From: Reticulitermes speratus
Taxonomy: Eukaryota; Arthropoda; Insecta; Blattodea; Rhinotermitidae
Direction of reading: 5' to 3'
Assembly: GCA_021186555.1 (NCBI GenBank)
Contig: JAJKFL010000042.1
Coordinates: 26,473,521-26,537,520 of the forward strand
DNA length: 64,000 nt
Part shown: one piece after another, positions 30,560 to 42,160 of the stretch
Layout of the letters: every line of letters starts with the position of its first letter
Numbering within the stretch: the first letter of the stretch is position 1
Position numbers and translations under genes: made by a program
The notes under the pieces: generated by a model
The model's input: the letters and a program-made list of their open reading frames with translations, nothing else
What the model was told of the DNA's origin: nothing
Database searches by the model: none

Positions 30560-32454
30560 TGTCACTGGTGCTGTCAACTGTTCGTGATTCGACGTATAGC
30601 ACTTGCAGCAGAGTCAATCGGATAGGATCCAAAAGAATTGGCGATCTATTGGCAAATCTTACAATTTGGAAAGATTAATTTGGTGACCGCCACAGCGAGG
30701 GTTTAAATTTGATTAATTTCAATGGGGAGGATTGTACGAGATGCATGCAGTAGAATTTGGATCGTGGGCACGATCTCAGTATTTACTTGAAGAAACCCCG
30801 TTTGTAGATGGCTTTTCGATGACATTCGGGATTCATAAGGACTGCTAGCTAGCAGTTTGGCAAACAAAAGATGTGAAAGGCGCCTGAGAATTCCCAGCAC
30901 GAATGCTGTTTTATTCATAAGAAAGTACAAGCATATCATGTCAAAAGAACGTAATAACGTCTACCATAGCAGTACACTGGTTCTGAAGTGCATGTGAGAA
31001 AAAGAGCAGAAGGTTTCAGGAATCACAATTAACTTTGAATGCATAGGGATACAAAGCAGTCGTCCATGGGGGGGAGGGGGGTAGCCAGACTCGACGTAGC
31101 TCGCGTCTTAGACATTGCTCTGTTATTTTCATCCACTGAATGTTGTCTAGTTATTGTAAGTCACGTGTGTCAATTTTTGCCCACTGTTGTGGTAGTCGTC
31201 AGCGTATCGTGTGGGCTGTCGGTTTCATTCATTGTAGGGATTAACATCGATGCTGCCTGTGGACGGAATCCCCTGGAATGCCGAATGATGACTTCTGCTA
31301 GTTGCATTTTCGAAGATTTCTGTAACGTGAATATCAACAGAGGTGTAGTCTTCAGGAAGTGGTTAGGCGTCTAACTGGAGAAAGTAGCCTACTTGGATTT
31401 CCTTTCTTTATTTTCCGTCGGACCTTATGGTATTATTTGTCGTAGTGTCGAGTTCCGGTAATCCAGACATCGTATGGCTAGGCGACTAATACATTCCAGA
31501 ATGCTGTCATTTTACGTATCTGTGCAGTGTTTTGTAATTAGTATCAGTCCTAGCAGGAAACATTGATGTCAGCATACGTCTCCCGTACAAAGTCGAATTA
31601 AATTTCGCTTCGCTGTCTCGTTTCTTTCCACAAGAACAACTAAACTGTAGAAGCATGATCTTCGTTAACGCTAATTTTCTGACACTGCCATGCCGTTGCA
31701 AATGTTTAAGCTCTGGAACCATGACTTCTTTCGGTGTTTCAGTCACTAGGTACCAAGATGAACATTTCTTAATATTTAGTATGCTTATTAAGACTTTATC
31801 TCCGGAGTAAATCATCAAGGCGTACAAGCATCTCATAACAGTCTACGGTTGAACTACGTGCCTTTGTATTTGTGAGCGACGTGTGGCTTCTAATATGCAT
31901 TCTTGATGGAGATGAGAATGGTGAGAAGCTTTATCATGATCATTATCACGCCAATAGATGTTGATTGGTATAAGGAACCTGTGAACACACCATTTGCCAG
32001 TTTAATTACACACCCAGCGTACGTGATGAGGATGTGTTCCTTAAAGCATCTGCCAGATTAATGCCAACCTGGCCTTGGTTTAACGAACGAGGCCATGGAA
32101 ACTCAGTCATGGTGATTATAACTGATGTGGAGAGCCATTAACAAACATCTGACATTATTTCTTTACAGTTGTAAGGATCTTGGTCAAAAAGTATATGTAG
32201 GGGAAACGTTAAGTGGGCTCTGTACCTTCATATCTCGTAAGCAGAATGCAGGGAAAAGTTTCAGTGTAAAGGTAGCTAATAAATACTTTGAAATTATAGC
32301 GAGGTTCATATGTTTTGGAACGAGAGTAATCAATCAGAATACCATGCCGGAGGAAAGTTGGAGCAGATTAAATTATTGGAGTGCCTGCTAACATTCAGTT
32401 AAAAATATATCTCAAAATTAAACAATCAAAAATGCTAAACTGTACCTTATCGTC
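30560..32454. other. unassigned sequence
   Basis: No gene is supported in 1.9 kb. The longest frames (111 codons at 31039-31374 + and 109 codons at 31507-31836 -) have no recognisable domain. Confidence 0.45.
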
Positions 32455-32640
32455 GAGGAAGCTGGCTCAAGGGTAATGCTCCTGGCTTCTGTTTGGTACC
32501 CAGTCGTCTGAATTTGAATCTCGGCCGAGACACAGACTGTCGTGAGGTTTGTCGTGCTTTCCTTCCGTACCGCCAATGAAATGCCGAGGAAGTACCTCAA
32601 ACGAGGCCACAATCGCTTCGTTCTATTTCCTTTGTAGTTC
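32455..32640 (+). repeat. SINE family F
   Basis: A tRNA-like region (GGTAATGCTCCTGGC, then TTTGAATCTCGGCCGAG) is followed by GAGGTTTGTCGTGC, TTCCTTCCGTACCGCC and GAGGAAGTACCTCAAACGAG. Related pieces lie at 48484 and 57400. Confidence 0.55.
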
Positions 32641-32764
32641 ATTTTCCACTGATCATCCTACTGTTCGGCGCTGTACAGAGTGTGCTGTTATATTGGCATT
32701 AAAGATCATATGTGCTTAAATGTAAATAAATAAATGTTTATATTATATTTTGTATGACAGTGAA

Positions 32765-33245
32765 ACTTGATGTCTCAATTAGGGGTAGAACAGACCGTAC
32801 GTTCTATGAGAGAAGGATACTGGGAGATCTTTGGACCTCCTGAGAGAGAGGTAGTGACAGAAGGAGTTGAGAACTACGTAATGACAAGCTTAGTGATTTG
32901 CGCGTTCACAAAATATATTAGGACGATGTAATTAAGGAGAACGGTATGGTTTGGTCGTGTAGCATGCAGGGGGAGAAATATGAGAAATGTGTTATACAAA
33001 ATGTAGGACTAAAGTCGAGAGACAAGATGTTGTACTACGTTAATGACGTAAGCATGTGTTGGAGTATAGACCGTAATATTAATACTGGCCTTGAAGAAAT
33101 AAGTAGGTTTAGAGGGTGTGGGCTTGTTTATCTGGCCCGGGATAAGGGTCAGGCGGGTTCGTGTGAGCACGGTACTGAACTTAGGATTCCGCAGAAGGCG
33201 AGGGTTTTCATGACTAGTGTAGTGATTATTTGCTGCTCAAGAATT
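32765..33245 (+). pseudogene. LINE C-terminal tail, decayed
   Basis: Translation in changing frames gives GRTDRTFYERRILGDLW (about 32783-32835), an ELRNDKLSDL segment near 32866-32905, a W..SM-type segment and VQ-VYK-like residues near 33000. After a degenerate gap comes GCGLVYLARDKGQAGSCEHG (about 33118-33177), then TELRIPQKARVFMTS. The end of the pattern matches the LAQDRDRWR..VN...NLRVP.NAG.FLTS tail of arthropod non-LTR elements, the same family as 4760-5060. Inactive and 5'-truncated. Confidence 0.6.
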
Positions 33246-35186
33246 GTGTAAGCCAGAAGATGTATGGTATTGTGACATTCTGCAATAGGCTGGGGCCTAA
33301 CACTGTATGTTATTGTGACGTACTGTCTGTGGCGGCGATACTATGTTGCGTGCTGCGGACTGGACTTTGTGACATTCGGTTCGATCCGGTTGTTCGGTTG
33401 TTACTACCAGGAGGTTTTCTGGAAGCGTTTATTAATTTCGGATATACATTTATTAGATGATATGACACTTTGCCGAACCTTCAGAATGGAAATGTGGCTT
33501 ATACAGTTTCAGTCCTGAATATAATAACGTCGAATCGGAGGACTTTGCAAGGGCGCTGCTGTCTGTAAGGTTACATTAAACAAACTTTCACATAAGACAG
33601 CAATTCTAAATGGCTCCGTCAGTGGCGTGCCGAGTTTCTATATGAACCTCTACACATCGTCAGGTGTCTCGGAACACATCACACCGTGTCGGAAATAGCA
33701 TTTCTTTCCATTAGCAGGTGAAAATTTTGGAGGCGACCTAGTCAGTGGTGTCCGTCAGAAGGGGCAATCCGACAATCCAAGTCATTGAACTAAAATTATA
33801 TGTAAGCCATTAGTAATATTAACGAGAGGTGGAAGGCGTCATAATATGAATGCTGAAGTGCGGATGAAGACCCAAACACGTCAGTTTCTACTTGTCTGAC
33901 ATCCCACGCATATACTTAAGTTTCCCAAGATGTATTTCACACGTCTTTTTTATTACAAATGTCAGAACACCATTACAACATAATTATAGAAGTCGGACGT
34001 CTACACACAGTCTACGTATATGAAAGTTACTTGTAGTACATAATCCCCTCATTCTTTTTTTTTTGGGTGTTCCAAAGTGGGTATGTCTAGTTTTCGGACG
34101 AGCATCATTTTTATAGACTACAAATCTTCTTTCATGTCTTCCGCGAGCTTAGTGTGTGCTGGGGTCATTGCCGTGCGGCGACTTTTCGGGTGACAGCGCT
34201 CTATGGTGGAGACGCTACAGCGACCTGTCTGACCTCCTGCTCCCGCACATCTTTCCAACCCATGATATCGTGTCCGTGCGACAGGTACCTGTTCCAGTCC
34301 ATAGTTCGTACTGCAGGTCTAACCATATCCGAATTTAAACTTGACATTTGAGATCAGTGGTGTACAAAGTGTAATAAAGTTTGTTATTACGTAGATATAT
34401 TATTTTGATGGCATATTAAGAGAGTTGTTTGATCCGTTCATAAACGCAACACAACCCACAGGTCAAACGGGCGAGGTGATCTCAGTAGCGGTAGAGGAAT
34501 GGTCGAAGACTTGCCCAAAATGTGAAACAGCGTGATCGCCAGACGTTTTATGTTCAAGGATGTAATGAAACAGCTTTCTGATTAAACGGGGCAACAGCTT
34601 GTCAGATTTGAGTTTCTGGCGGCGGTGAGTCCTCTGGAACGTGACGCCGTGTTTTATGATTTAAGTTATAAGTACCGCCTTTTCGGGGTATCTAATCAAC
34701 CAAACTGTACGGTATCATATTCAAGAAGACCGTAATTTTAGTGAAAGAACGTACTCGCATTTCAACCGGTGCGGGAGTTGTGAAATGAAACTTGCGTTCT
34801 GCGGGAATACCGGTCACCCAGGCTTTGTCGGTTATCTGCAGCACCTCGTACGGGATATAAACGACTGTGAAAGTCATAAAAATGGTACATTATGGAATTA
34901 CAGTAAAGGATACTTTATGGATGATTGAATAATTGAGGCGCTACAAATAATTAGGATCTGTATTCTCATCTGAAAATAATCGAAAAACTAAACTGAAGAC
35001 GACGTAAATCGAGGATTACGTAACATATTCGAATATTCTGCGTAAAAAAATACTAAACCAAACAGCTTAATTCAGCGGTAAAATTTTGGACTTCAGTACC
35101 GTTCACTCACTGAACGGACAAGGCTTGCCTTCGCTACTGCAATGTTTCCACTTTCTCTCTGCCTGTAACAAATTGTTTTTCTTTTC
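33246..35186. other. unassigned sequence
   Basis: No gene is supported. Frames at 33230-33460, 33315-33518 and 34154-34351 (+) overlap in different phases and show no domain. A short T tract lies at 34057-34065. Confidence 0.45.
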
Positions 35187-35212
35187 ATAATAATAATAAT
35201 AATAATAATAAT
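35187..35212. repeat. (AAT)n microsatellite
   Basis: About eight to nine uninterrupted trinucleotides. Confidence 0.95.
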
Positions 35213-35274
35213 CGTGCGTTGGAGTTCTTTATACGCCCTATACCAGAAATGACATTAAATACATAATAAAAACA

Positions 35275-35325
35275 AACGAGACAGACAATATACGTATAAC
35301 GCAACATTGAGGTACGTACAGATTT
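35275..35325 (-). repeat. family G companion segment, minus strand
   Basis: The reverse complement contains GTACCTCAATGTTGCGTTAT then ACGTATATTGTCTGTCTCGT, matching 15018-15065. Confidence 0.5.
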
Positions 35326-35455
35326 TTGCTTCCTGGACCGTTGATAGCGGATCATAACATTTAATCCAGTAAGGCCAAACTTTTTGTTGCTTTTCACAAT
35401 TGTGCATGTTATAGAATGTTATTACTATAATAGGGTCTTACACAATATTTATATA

Positions 35456-35773
35456 CAGTATAACCTCGATTATCCAAACTTCGCTTAACCGAAACTCGGG
35501 TTAACCGAAACGCCTTTTACGCGATTCCCAGAACTGCCTGCCGCAAGACACCTCTGAGCCAGTTTGTTGTGAAAAGTTGACGGGTGCGGATTGTATGTGT
35601 AAATATCATACACTTTCTTGTGCCATAAATTTTATTAACATAAAACGTGTTTCTGAATAAATGTTATTTTTATTGCACCTTATCACGTCAAGCCAAATTT
35701 CCAAACTATCCGAAATTTTGCTTATCCTAAATCGGGTCCGTCTCCTTTATTTCGCATAATCGAGATTCTACTG
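35456..35773. mobile_element. Tigger-type MITE, 318 bp
   Basis: The left end is CAGTATAACCTCGATTATCC and the right end read inward is CAGTAGAATCTCGATTATGC, with TA on both sides (35454-35455 and 35774-35775). It matches both outer parts of the element at 39975-40621. The middle of that element (transposase start and its flanks) is missing, joined at GGGTGCGGA/TTGTATGTG near 35598. It is a clear deletion derivative. Confidence 0.92.
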
Positions 35774-36029
35774 TATATATATAACTCGAATATGAATCTT
35801 ACGTCTTCCTCCCAGGTGTTTTCTAGAGGTCATTTGACTTTTCTTTGCTCACTTTTGTAATCCTCTTAACGGAGGGTACACTCACTCCTGCGCAATAGGC
35901 CGTTGTTTCTGTTGCTTTCTGAATAGGCACATGCGAACATTTACTTTGTGCTTCTTCATCTCAACGCTTCATTACCCTTCCAATAATCTATCTCTGTTTT
36001 CTATGAATTACTATGTTAGAATTTTCTTA

Positions 36030-36200
36030 CACTCGACTTCGCTCCATTGTTTAAAAGCAACTGAAGGAAGGGTTCTGTGAGTTGTACGACAGTGTTTTTG
36101 AAATGGAGAGAAAACGGTTGCAGCTGCGTGCACTGTGCTTCCCCCCTTACCAGCTGCCTCTTCGCCCCTGCGCTACCATTGATCAAGTTAACTGCCGAGA
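36030..36200 (+). repeat. dispersed repeat I, copy 2
   Basis: Matches 23905-24067 in order, with CCATTGTTTAAAAGCAACTG, TGAAATGGAGAG, CAGCTGCGTGCACTGTGCTT and GTTAACTGCCGAGAAT. Confidence 0.6.
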
Positions 36201-36549
36201 ATACCACCATCATCCCAGATTATTTCCAACTTATAATTCTTGTATCACCTTATAATTTGATGCAATATAACCCAGGCTGATAAACTGACAGCGTCGTAAT
36301 ACAAATCACAGAAAAGAGACAAGCGCTTTAGTCTGACTGACGAAGGCCAGTGGGAGCTAAGAGCGAAACAAAGTAGTAGGCACAGAGACGGTAAGTCGAG
36401 CTGGCAAGTAGGTTACCGGGTAAGTTTGTATTGCCACTAGGCCGGGTCAGTTACTGGGAAGTAGGCACTGCTGTCGGACAATGTGGGAAAACGCTGTTGA
36501 TGAAGTGGTTGATGCTTCTGTTGATCGTCAGCTCCTGCTCCACTTTTTT

Positions 36550-36786
36550 TTATTTTTCAATCTTCACAAGCTTCACGTTCTTTATACTTTTTATTTTCTT
36601 TCGTAGAACATCCACACCTTCGACAGCCCCATTATTTTTTAATAGTTCGCCCATTAGTTTTGACATTGCACTGTCGCGTTTAATTTTATTGTTGTAGTCG
36701 GAATGTCGGATGTTCCAAAGACACTCAAAGTTCTCGTAGACATCTAAAAACTTGACAACTTCCTCACTATTCCACTTGGACACCAT
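36550..36786 (-). CDS. Myb/SANT-like (MADF) DNA-binding frame, probably transposon-borne
   Basis: The 78-codon frame starts MVSKWNSEEVVKFLDVYE. It continues with C.LW...H.DY.NK..RD.AM..L, and ends DVLRKKIKSIKNV plus a Lys-rich tail before the stop. The pattern W..E....FL..Y.....LW...H..Y.N...R..A...L......V...IK.IR is that of MADF/Myb-SANT-like domains. Such domains act as sequence-specific DNA binders, often as the second protein of PIF/Harbinger elements. I chose the second Met because the domain starts there. The frame stops right after the domain, where a full protein would continue, so it is truncated or lacks an exon. Its flanks (36390-36480 and 36895-37050) share inverted GGCCACCTAG/CTAGGCCGGG-type words, which suggests element ends, but no clean boundary was found. 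Confidence 0.5.
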   Translation of the reverse strand: MVSKWNSEEVVKFLDVYENFECLWNIRHSDYNNKIKRDSAMSKLMGELLKNNGAVEGVDVLRKKIKSIKNVKLVKIEK

Positions 36787-37879
36787 TTTTAATGATGTAA
36801 CAATGCAAAACAATCAACACGTGGAGTCAAAACAAGCTATAAACATAACTTGACACTAGCCGCAGAGTGAGCTAGTAGGTGTTGCCACGGGGTTCTACAT
36901 GCCCGCTCGTAGATCATGTAACCGGTAACAAGACAGCAAAGTAGCCCGGTCAACTCTAGGTGGCCCTATCCGGGTACGCGAGTAAGTAGATAGTGCGGCT
37001 GTTGCTACGGGGCAACTTCACTTACCGCTCGCACTAGCGGCTCGTAAACTATCCCCGTGAAAGGGACTTGCTTTCCGTGGTCGCGATTTAGCGTAGCTCA
37101 TCACGTGGCTGCGCTATCACAATTCGTGTATTCGATGACTTTGTGGAACGGGTCGATCAGCGAGACTTCTTCACTACGTACGTATTCAGGGAACACGAAT
37201 GTACCGGTATACGAAGTAACAAAATATAGCAGCAACGTCACACCCACATGTGAGATTGTCACGTGTACTGCAGGTGAGAATTCTTGTAATGCCTGTGGAA
37301 GTTGAGTATAAGGTCTCATACATGTCTGACCGCAGCCAGAACCAGCCCTGTCAGATGAGTACTAAGGCCGTGTCACCTCGAACCATTCTTTCCGGTAACA
37401 TGTCACGGTGACCTGATACAAAGAAATCCGTCCATGAGTGACGTTACAGTGGAAGTTCTGTTCAGGATATACGTCTGAAATGGAAGCCACGTATATAAAT
37501 GACACATCGTATATGCGTGGCTAATTTCACTACAAGAATATTAAATTAGTATTGTTTTACACAATGCAAGTTCATTACCATCATATGAATGCGTAGACCG
37601 ACGTTGATTTTGTGTATTTCATTTGCTGATTTTATGACAGCTCGTGCCACTGTGACTGCTTGAATGTGGCACTGTCTTGTGTCATTCCGGCAGCTTCCAC
37701 GGACAAAACACCCAGTGATGGTTCATAGAGACTAGGATAGTCCGCATTATTTAAATGTTAAGGTTTTATGTTGCTTGCTTCATAACCGTGTGCCCATTAC
37801 AGAATGTAAGCAGTAAGAACACCGACAAAAATACGCACTGAAATAAGTTTCGGACAAACCAGATTTGTTACATGTGTCT
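36787..37879. other. unassigned sequence
   Basis: GC-rich at 36890-37060, possibly the outer part of the element carrying the MADF frame. An 82-codon frame at 37057-37305 (+) is not recognised. Confidence 0.4.
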
Positions 37880-37924
37880 ACTTTTACATGTTTCAGGCCT
37901 GCAAGACCATCTTCAGGGAGGTAC
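37880..37924 (-). ncRNA. hammerhead-like motif
   Basis: Minus strand: intact core CTGAAGA (37910-37916), extra T, 4-bp stem II GGTC/GGCC with one G-U pair, an extra T, then GAAAC, palindrome ACATGT and A. Stem I does not pair clearly. Confidence 0.42.
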
Positions 37925-37948
37925 CTACAAACACGAGAAAGTACTAAA

Positions 37949-38107
37949 ATTTTACCATGGGTGTACTGTATCTTCAAGTCAGCTGATCAGCTTCCTCATA
38001 TTGAAATTCTTATCAGTGTAATTCCGACATTGGAACACAGTGGTGTGTCGGTAAGAATTTTAAGGTGCAACAGGTCAGCTGACTTGAGGGTATACCCATG
38101 GTAAAAT
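37949..38107. repeat. imperfect inverted repeat, arms about 35-40 bp
   Basis: The left arm 37949-37988 begins ATTTTACCATGGGT and ends TCAAGTCAGCTGATC. The right arm 38073-38107 is its reverse complement apart from a 5-base indel and a few changes. The loop is 84 bp. It lies beside the hammerhead-like motif at 37880. Confidence 0.75.
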
Positions 38108-38115
38108 CTTGATAT

Positions 38116-39974
38116 GATTATGATAAAGAACATGTGTAGACCGTTCATGGCATATTAATGTCAAAAAGCGTTGCAAAAATTAATAAATTCATAATTTACA
38201 TACAGTGTGGTTGTGTTGACTGAATGAAACATGTAGCACACCCTGTTGTGCAGGATGTCCAGCTTAAATAAAGCGGACCTAGTTCACAGGATCTACAAAC
38301 CCGCTCGTAGAATATGCATTAACAGTTTGTATTATACAATACAACTTACCGCATGTTAAAGCAGTTGTTGGAAATTACCTCCTACAGCTCTCAGGCATGT
38401 TACACCTGGTGAACATGTTACTAAAAACTGTTTGAAACTTGTTGTCCATAAATGGAGCTGAAACATCGGGAAAACAACTTACAAATTAATATACGATTTC
38501 TCATATGAGTTTACATAGTAGAAACTCTTTGTACGATATTGTGCTTCCTGTTGACAGGCAAGAACAAGAACAACAACCATCGAAGTCTGTTACTCACAGC
38601 TTCTGAACCTGGACTAATTTGAAGATACCCGTTGATGTGTGTGACAGCCAACAGAAGTGTAATTGTAAACGACCGCTGTGTTAAAACTACGCGCAATGAG
38701 TCATGTACACAGCTGGATAATGCAACAGATTGCTCGGGATTCCACTTTCAGATAGATGCGCTGTAGTTTCGCCCGCATATAGAACTGTCTTACGGTATTT
38801 TTAGCAAACATTCTGGTCACATTCACTGTCATCGTATCCACGGCTGACCTGGTACTATAAAGAATCAATAGGCATGACATACTATCGCGAAAAGGCTCAT
38901 AAGTAACATATTAATGCTGTGAGCAGTGGGCTTTATATCAATGCCAGAAGAACAGGAATTTCCAATAAGTATCCTCGGACTGTCGCTAAAGACAGCTGTG
39001 TTCATATTTCCTATTTCAGGCAAAGCTTCGTGCTCTTTATTGTTAGATTAAAATTCAAATGTTTAATTAATGCACTTTAAACCGTGCACCCTTTTTTTGT
39101 TTTCTTTTCTTTTAATTAAAATGAGAGTATTTGTTGCACAGACAGGAGGTTTCATTTATTTAATTGACAGTTTGCATACAGAGACAACTTTTATTGATTT
39201 TAATGTGTGAAAATTTATTTTGTTCTGTTCGTTAATATGACAACCCAAGGTGTTAAGATAAGCTGGTGTTGTGTTTTGTAAAATAGGCACTGAACACAGA
39301 ATTTTGATAAGGAAACCCTCTGAATAGCAAAGACAAAGTTGGGAACATAATATACGATGAAGTTTTCACGACGATTAAATCGAATAAAATCTTCTCGGAC
39401 TGGGCTATCAGCCCAAGAAGATTTTATTGAGTGGGAAGCTAATGTTAAAATAGGTCCCACAGAATTAGCTTGCTACTATGTGCGAGTAGATTAGGTCAGC
39501 ATCGGAGTCTTAGATTCCGACTTCGGCATTAGTGATGAACTGCCTCTTTTATGTTACCGGATAAATACTCATACATAATTCACATGTAGTTTCAGCCAGT
39601 GCTCCATCGTTAAAATGTCAGCTGTACGAATCAAGACTGAAACTGACATGTCTGCCTCTTACTTGAAATGTCTGCCTCTTAGTTCCATCCTTGGATGACT
39701 TTATCATCTGATACATGGAAATATGCCATCACGGGACAATTTGAAGTTTAGTATTAAAGACAGACAGACCAGATATTTTACTGCAGACTTGATATCATGA
39801 AGCACTGTCCTGGTTACTTATTCTCATGGAGGTATATGTATCCGAGCTGCAAAAGTTTTGTCATAATCGTTTATCTGTTTAGGTACTTAAAATGCATTCT
39901 TATATCAGACCTCGTTAGCTGTAGCAGTCGGACACATATTTAGACACGATGCCTAAAAATTTTAAATTTGAGTA
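38116..39974. other. unassigned sequence
   Basis: No gene or clear repeat in 1.9 kb. Frames are under 82 codons. Confidence 0.45.
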
Positions 39975-40621
39975 CAGTAGAAAGTCGGTTATCCGAACTT
40001 CGCTTAACCGAAACTCGGGTTAACCGAAACGCCTGTCAGGCGCTGCGATTCCCAGAACTGCCTGCCGCGAGACACCTCTGAGCCTCTCCCCGTCAGTTTG
40101 TTGTGAAAAGTTGACGGGTGCGGACGAGTGGCAAATTGACGTGTGTGTGCTTCTTACAGTGCAGTTTTAACATTTCATTTAACAGTGATTCCAAACAATG
40201 TCGGCTAAACGAAAACATGTTGTAGTAACAATTGAACAGAAATTGGAGGCTGTGGGACGAATTAAAAATGGCGAGATCTTGCGAAATGTCGCGGCGGATT
40301 TCGGTGTTGGCATATCAACGGTTTCAGATTGGCTAAAATCGAAATCGAAACTCGAAGAACATTCGTCTAAAATGCCGAATGGAGGGACATTGCAGCCATA
40401 AAATGTTGTGAAAAAAAGTTTAAACTAAAATATCAGATTTTTTTCGTATAAATTTGTAGTGTTATATTGTATCTGTAAATATCATACACTTTCTTGTGCC
40501 ATAAATTTTATTAACATAAGACGTGTTTCTGGATAAATGTTATTTTTATTACACCTTATCACGTCAAGCCGAATTTCCGAATTATCCGAAATATTACTTA
40601 TCCGAAATCGGGGTTCTACTG
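39975..40621 (+). mobile_element. Tigger-type transposon, internally deleted, 647 bp
   Basis: The left end is CAGTAGAAAGTCGGTTATCC and the right end read inward is CAGTAGAACCCCGATTTCGG, flanked by TA on both sides (39973-39974 and 40622-40623). TCCGAA and TTAACCGAAAC words repeat in the subterminal regions. The interior holds the start of the transposase gene (40198-40401) and then jumps to the 3' end. It is the larger sibling of the MITE at 35456-35773. Confidence 0.93.
40198..40401 (+). CDS. truncated Tigger transposase, N-terminal DNA-binding domain only
   Basis: The 67-codon frame begins MSAKRKHVVVTIEQKLEAVG. It continues with R.KNGE.LRNVAADFGVG.STVSDWL, a CENP-B/psq-type N-terminal helix-turn-helix typical of pogo/Tigger transposases. 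The frame is intact from ATG, with an in-frame stop after NGGTLQP. The second HTH and the DDE nuclease (about 400 further residues in full-length relatives) are deleted. If expressed, it could bind element ends without cutting. The start is supported by the domain beginning within ten residues of the ATG. Confidence 0.82.
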   Translation: MSAKRKHVVVTIEQKLEAVGRIKNGEILRNVAADFGVGISTVSDWLKSKSKLEEHSSKMPNGGTLQP

Positions 40622-40679
40622 TACTAAATATCGAACTGATGTATACATTTTGTGTGTTTAATCTGTTTACCGAGCATAG

Positions 40680-40990
40680 GGAAGTAATAGTTGGCCCATT
40701 CCAGGCCAGTGTGCCGAGTGGTGCGTCATCATCAGCGTTTGAATGTGACGCATGCCTTGTATCTTGTGTCTCATGCAGATCAGTGCGTGTTCGAAATGTT
40801 TTCTGTAGAACAGTGTGTTCGTTTCGAATGCTTATGCAAAGTATGCGTCACGGAAAAAATTCTCCAAAAGTCTTGAATAAAAATCCTACGAAAGCAATAC
40901 CGTATAAACAAACAAATGTACAGAATATTGGAAAAATTTCGACGGTTCAGTGCTGGGCAGAAAGGAAATACAAAAACGTTATATTTTAAC
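40680..40990 (+). pseudogene. possible mariner-type N-terminal HTH remnant
   Basis: Translation gives MFSVEQCVRFE (about 40796), an interrupted middle, and then INKQMYRILEKFRRFSAGQKG-like residues in mixed frames. This resembles the MYSVEQRV...K.TI.RI..KFR.TGSV arrangement at the start of some Tc1/mariner-type transposases. It is short and frameshifted, so the call is tentative. Confidence 0.33.
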
Positions 40991-42004
40991 TGAAGTGGGG
41001 TGGCAAAATCCTCAACTCACAGAGCAACAAGACTTTTAAAGTACGCCATATATTACTGCCATATAACTCTTTGTTCTAGACTGGAAAACAAAAAGCCGGT
41101 ATTGCAGGTAGTTCTAAGAATCAGTACCCAGTGGAACTTGTGTTTTTCTCGGAGTAAGCATTGTTTAGATTAAATGAGAATGTAAACAGCGAGAACAACA
41201 GAGATCGGGGTTGCACAAGTCCCCATGTAAATAATGACTTCCTTTTGCAGAACCTTAAATCAGAGTCCGGTGTACAGTGAGCGTACGCAGAATCATAGGG
41301 CCCATGTTTCTCGAAAAAAAAAAAACCATACATTCCCACTGCTAGATTCTACTAATTCTGACACCATTCTTTAGACAATCATGATATAGATCTCCAGATA
41401 GCATCCGTGTGGCAATTAGTTGTAGTGGACACTGAAAGATAAGAGTTTGTATGAACAATGCACATTCATTGCAACAACTGAGGATATTGCCAGTATTGCA
41501 AAAGAACAGCTTCGTCGTTTGTCTAGAAATACGTTCAGAAGGTGCGAGGTCTGCTGGGAAGCTGGAGGTCAGCACTTTGAATCTCTTCTATGGTACAAGG
41601 TAAGTTGAACTGCGGGGAAATACTGACTGTAAAAGTCCCGGCGGAGTCAGGCATCGTATACGATAAAGCTCCTGCGACAAGCGCAGTGCTGACGCCGGAG
41701 ATCAAAGATACGCTGTATAGAGGTGTTGTAAGTGTAGTAAGCAAAGCGGCTTACAGCGCGCTGTGCTGTTTACCTCCGTGTTAATCCTGGCGCCGACTGC
41801 TCGCCTTGCCTACTACTGTGGTATGCAAGTTGTCACCAGACGCACATACCGGACTGGACTACGTTTACAGACCTTCACTTCGACGTGTAAGCATATTTGT
41901 GCCACTTCATTCACCGTCTGCAGCTTGTATGGGGAAAGTAACGTCCACGCGGTAGTGCTGAGGACTTGCATGTAATGGTATATTAATTAGATATGTCCGT
42001 GTTC
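40991..42004. other. unassigned sequence
   Basis: No gene is supported. Ten A residues at 41315-41325 and several frames under 78 codons. Confidence 0.45.
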
Positions 42005-42160
42005 CGTCAGCGGAATACAGGACAGAATTACCGTATGAGGGCTACTAATAAGGCTATGCATAGGTTGCAGGATATTGTTGAAATTGAACTAAAAGAGCAG
42101 GACGGGAGGAAGTGGACTGCATAGGATGAGGATCGGTGGCAGTAATTTGGGAATTCAGGT
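42005..42160 (+). pseudogene. weak LINE tail resemblance
   Basis: MHRLQDIVEIELKEQDGRKW, TA, a stop, DEDRWQ resembles the W...I..DL.......W...A.DR..W end of non-LTR element proteins. It is too short to be sure. Confidence 0.25.

Noticed and set aside
30560-31836. Frames of 109-111 codons at 31039 (+) and 31507 (-)
   Set aside because: No recognisable domain, biased only by local composition, no repeat copies seen.
33655-33675. Hammerhead box (minus strand CTGACGATGTG)
   Set aside because: Followed by no GAAAC or matching stem.
40537-40989. 150-codon open frame as a gene
   Set aside because: It starts inside the 3' end of the Tigger element and runs through unrelated flanking sequence.
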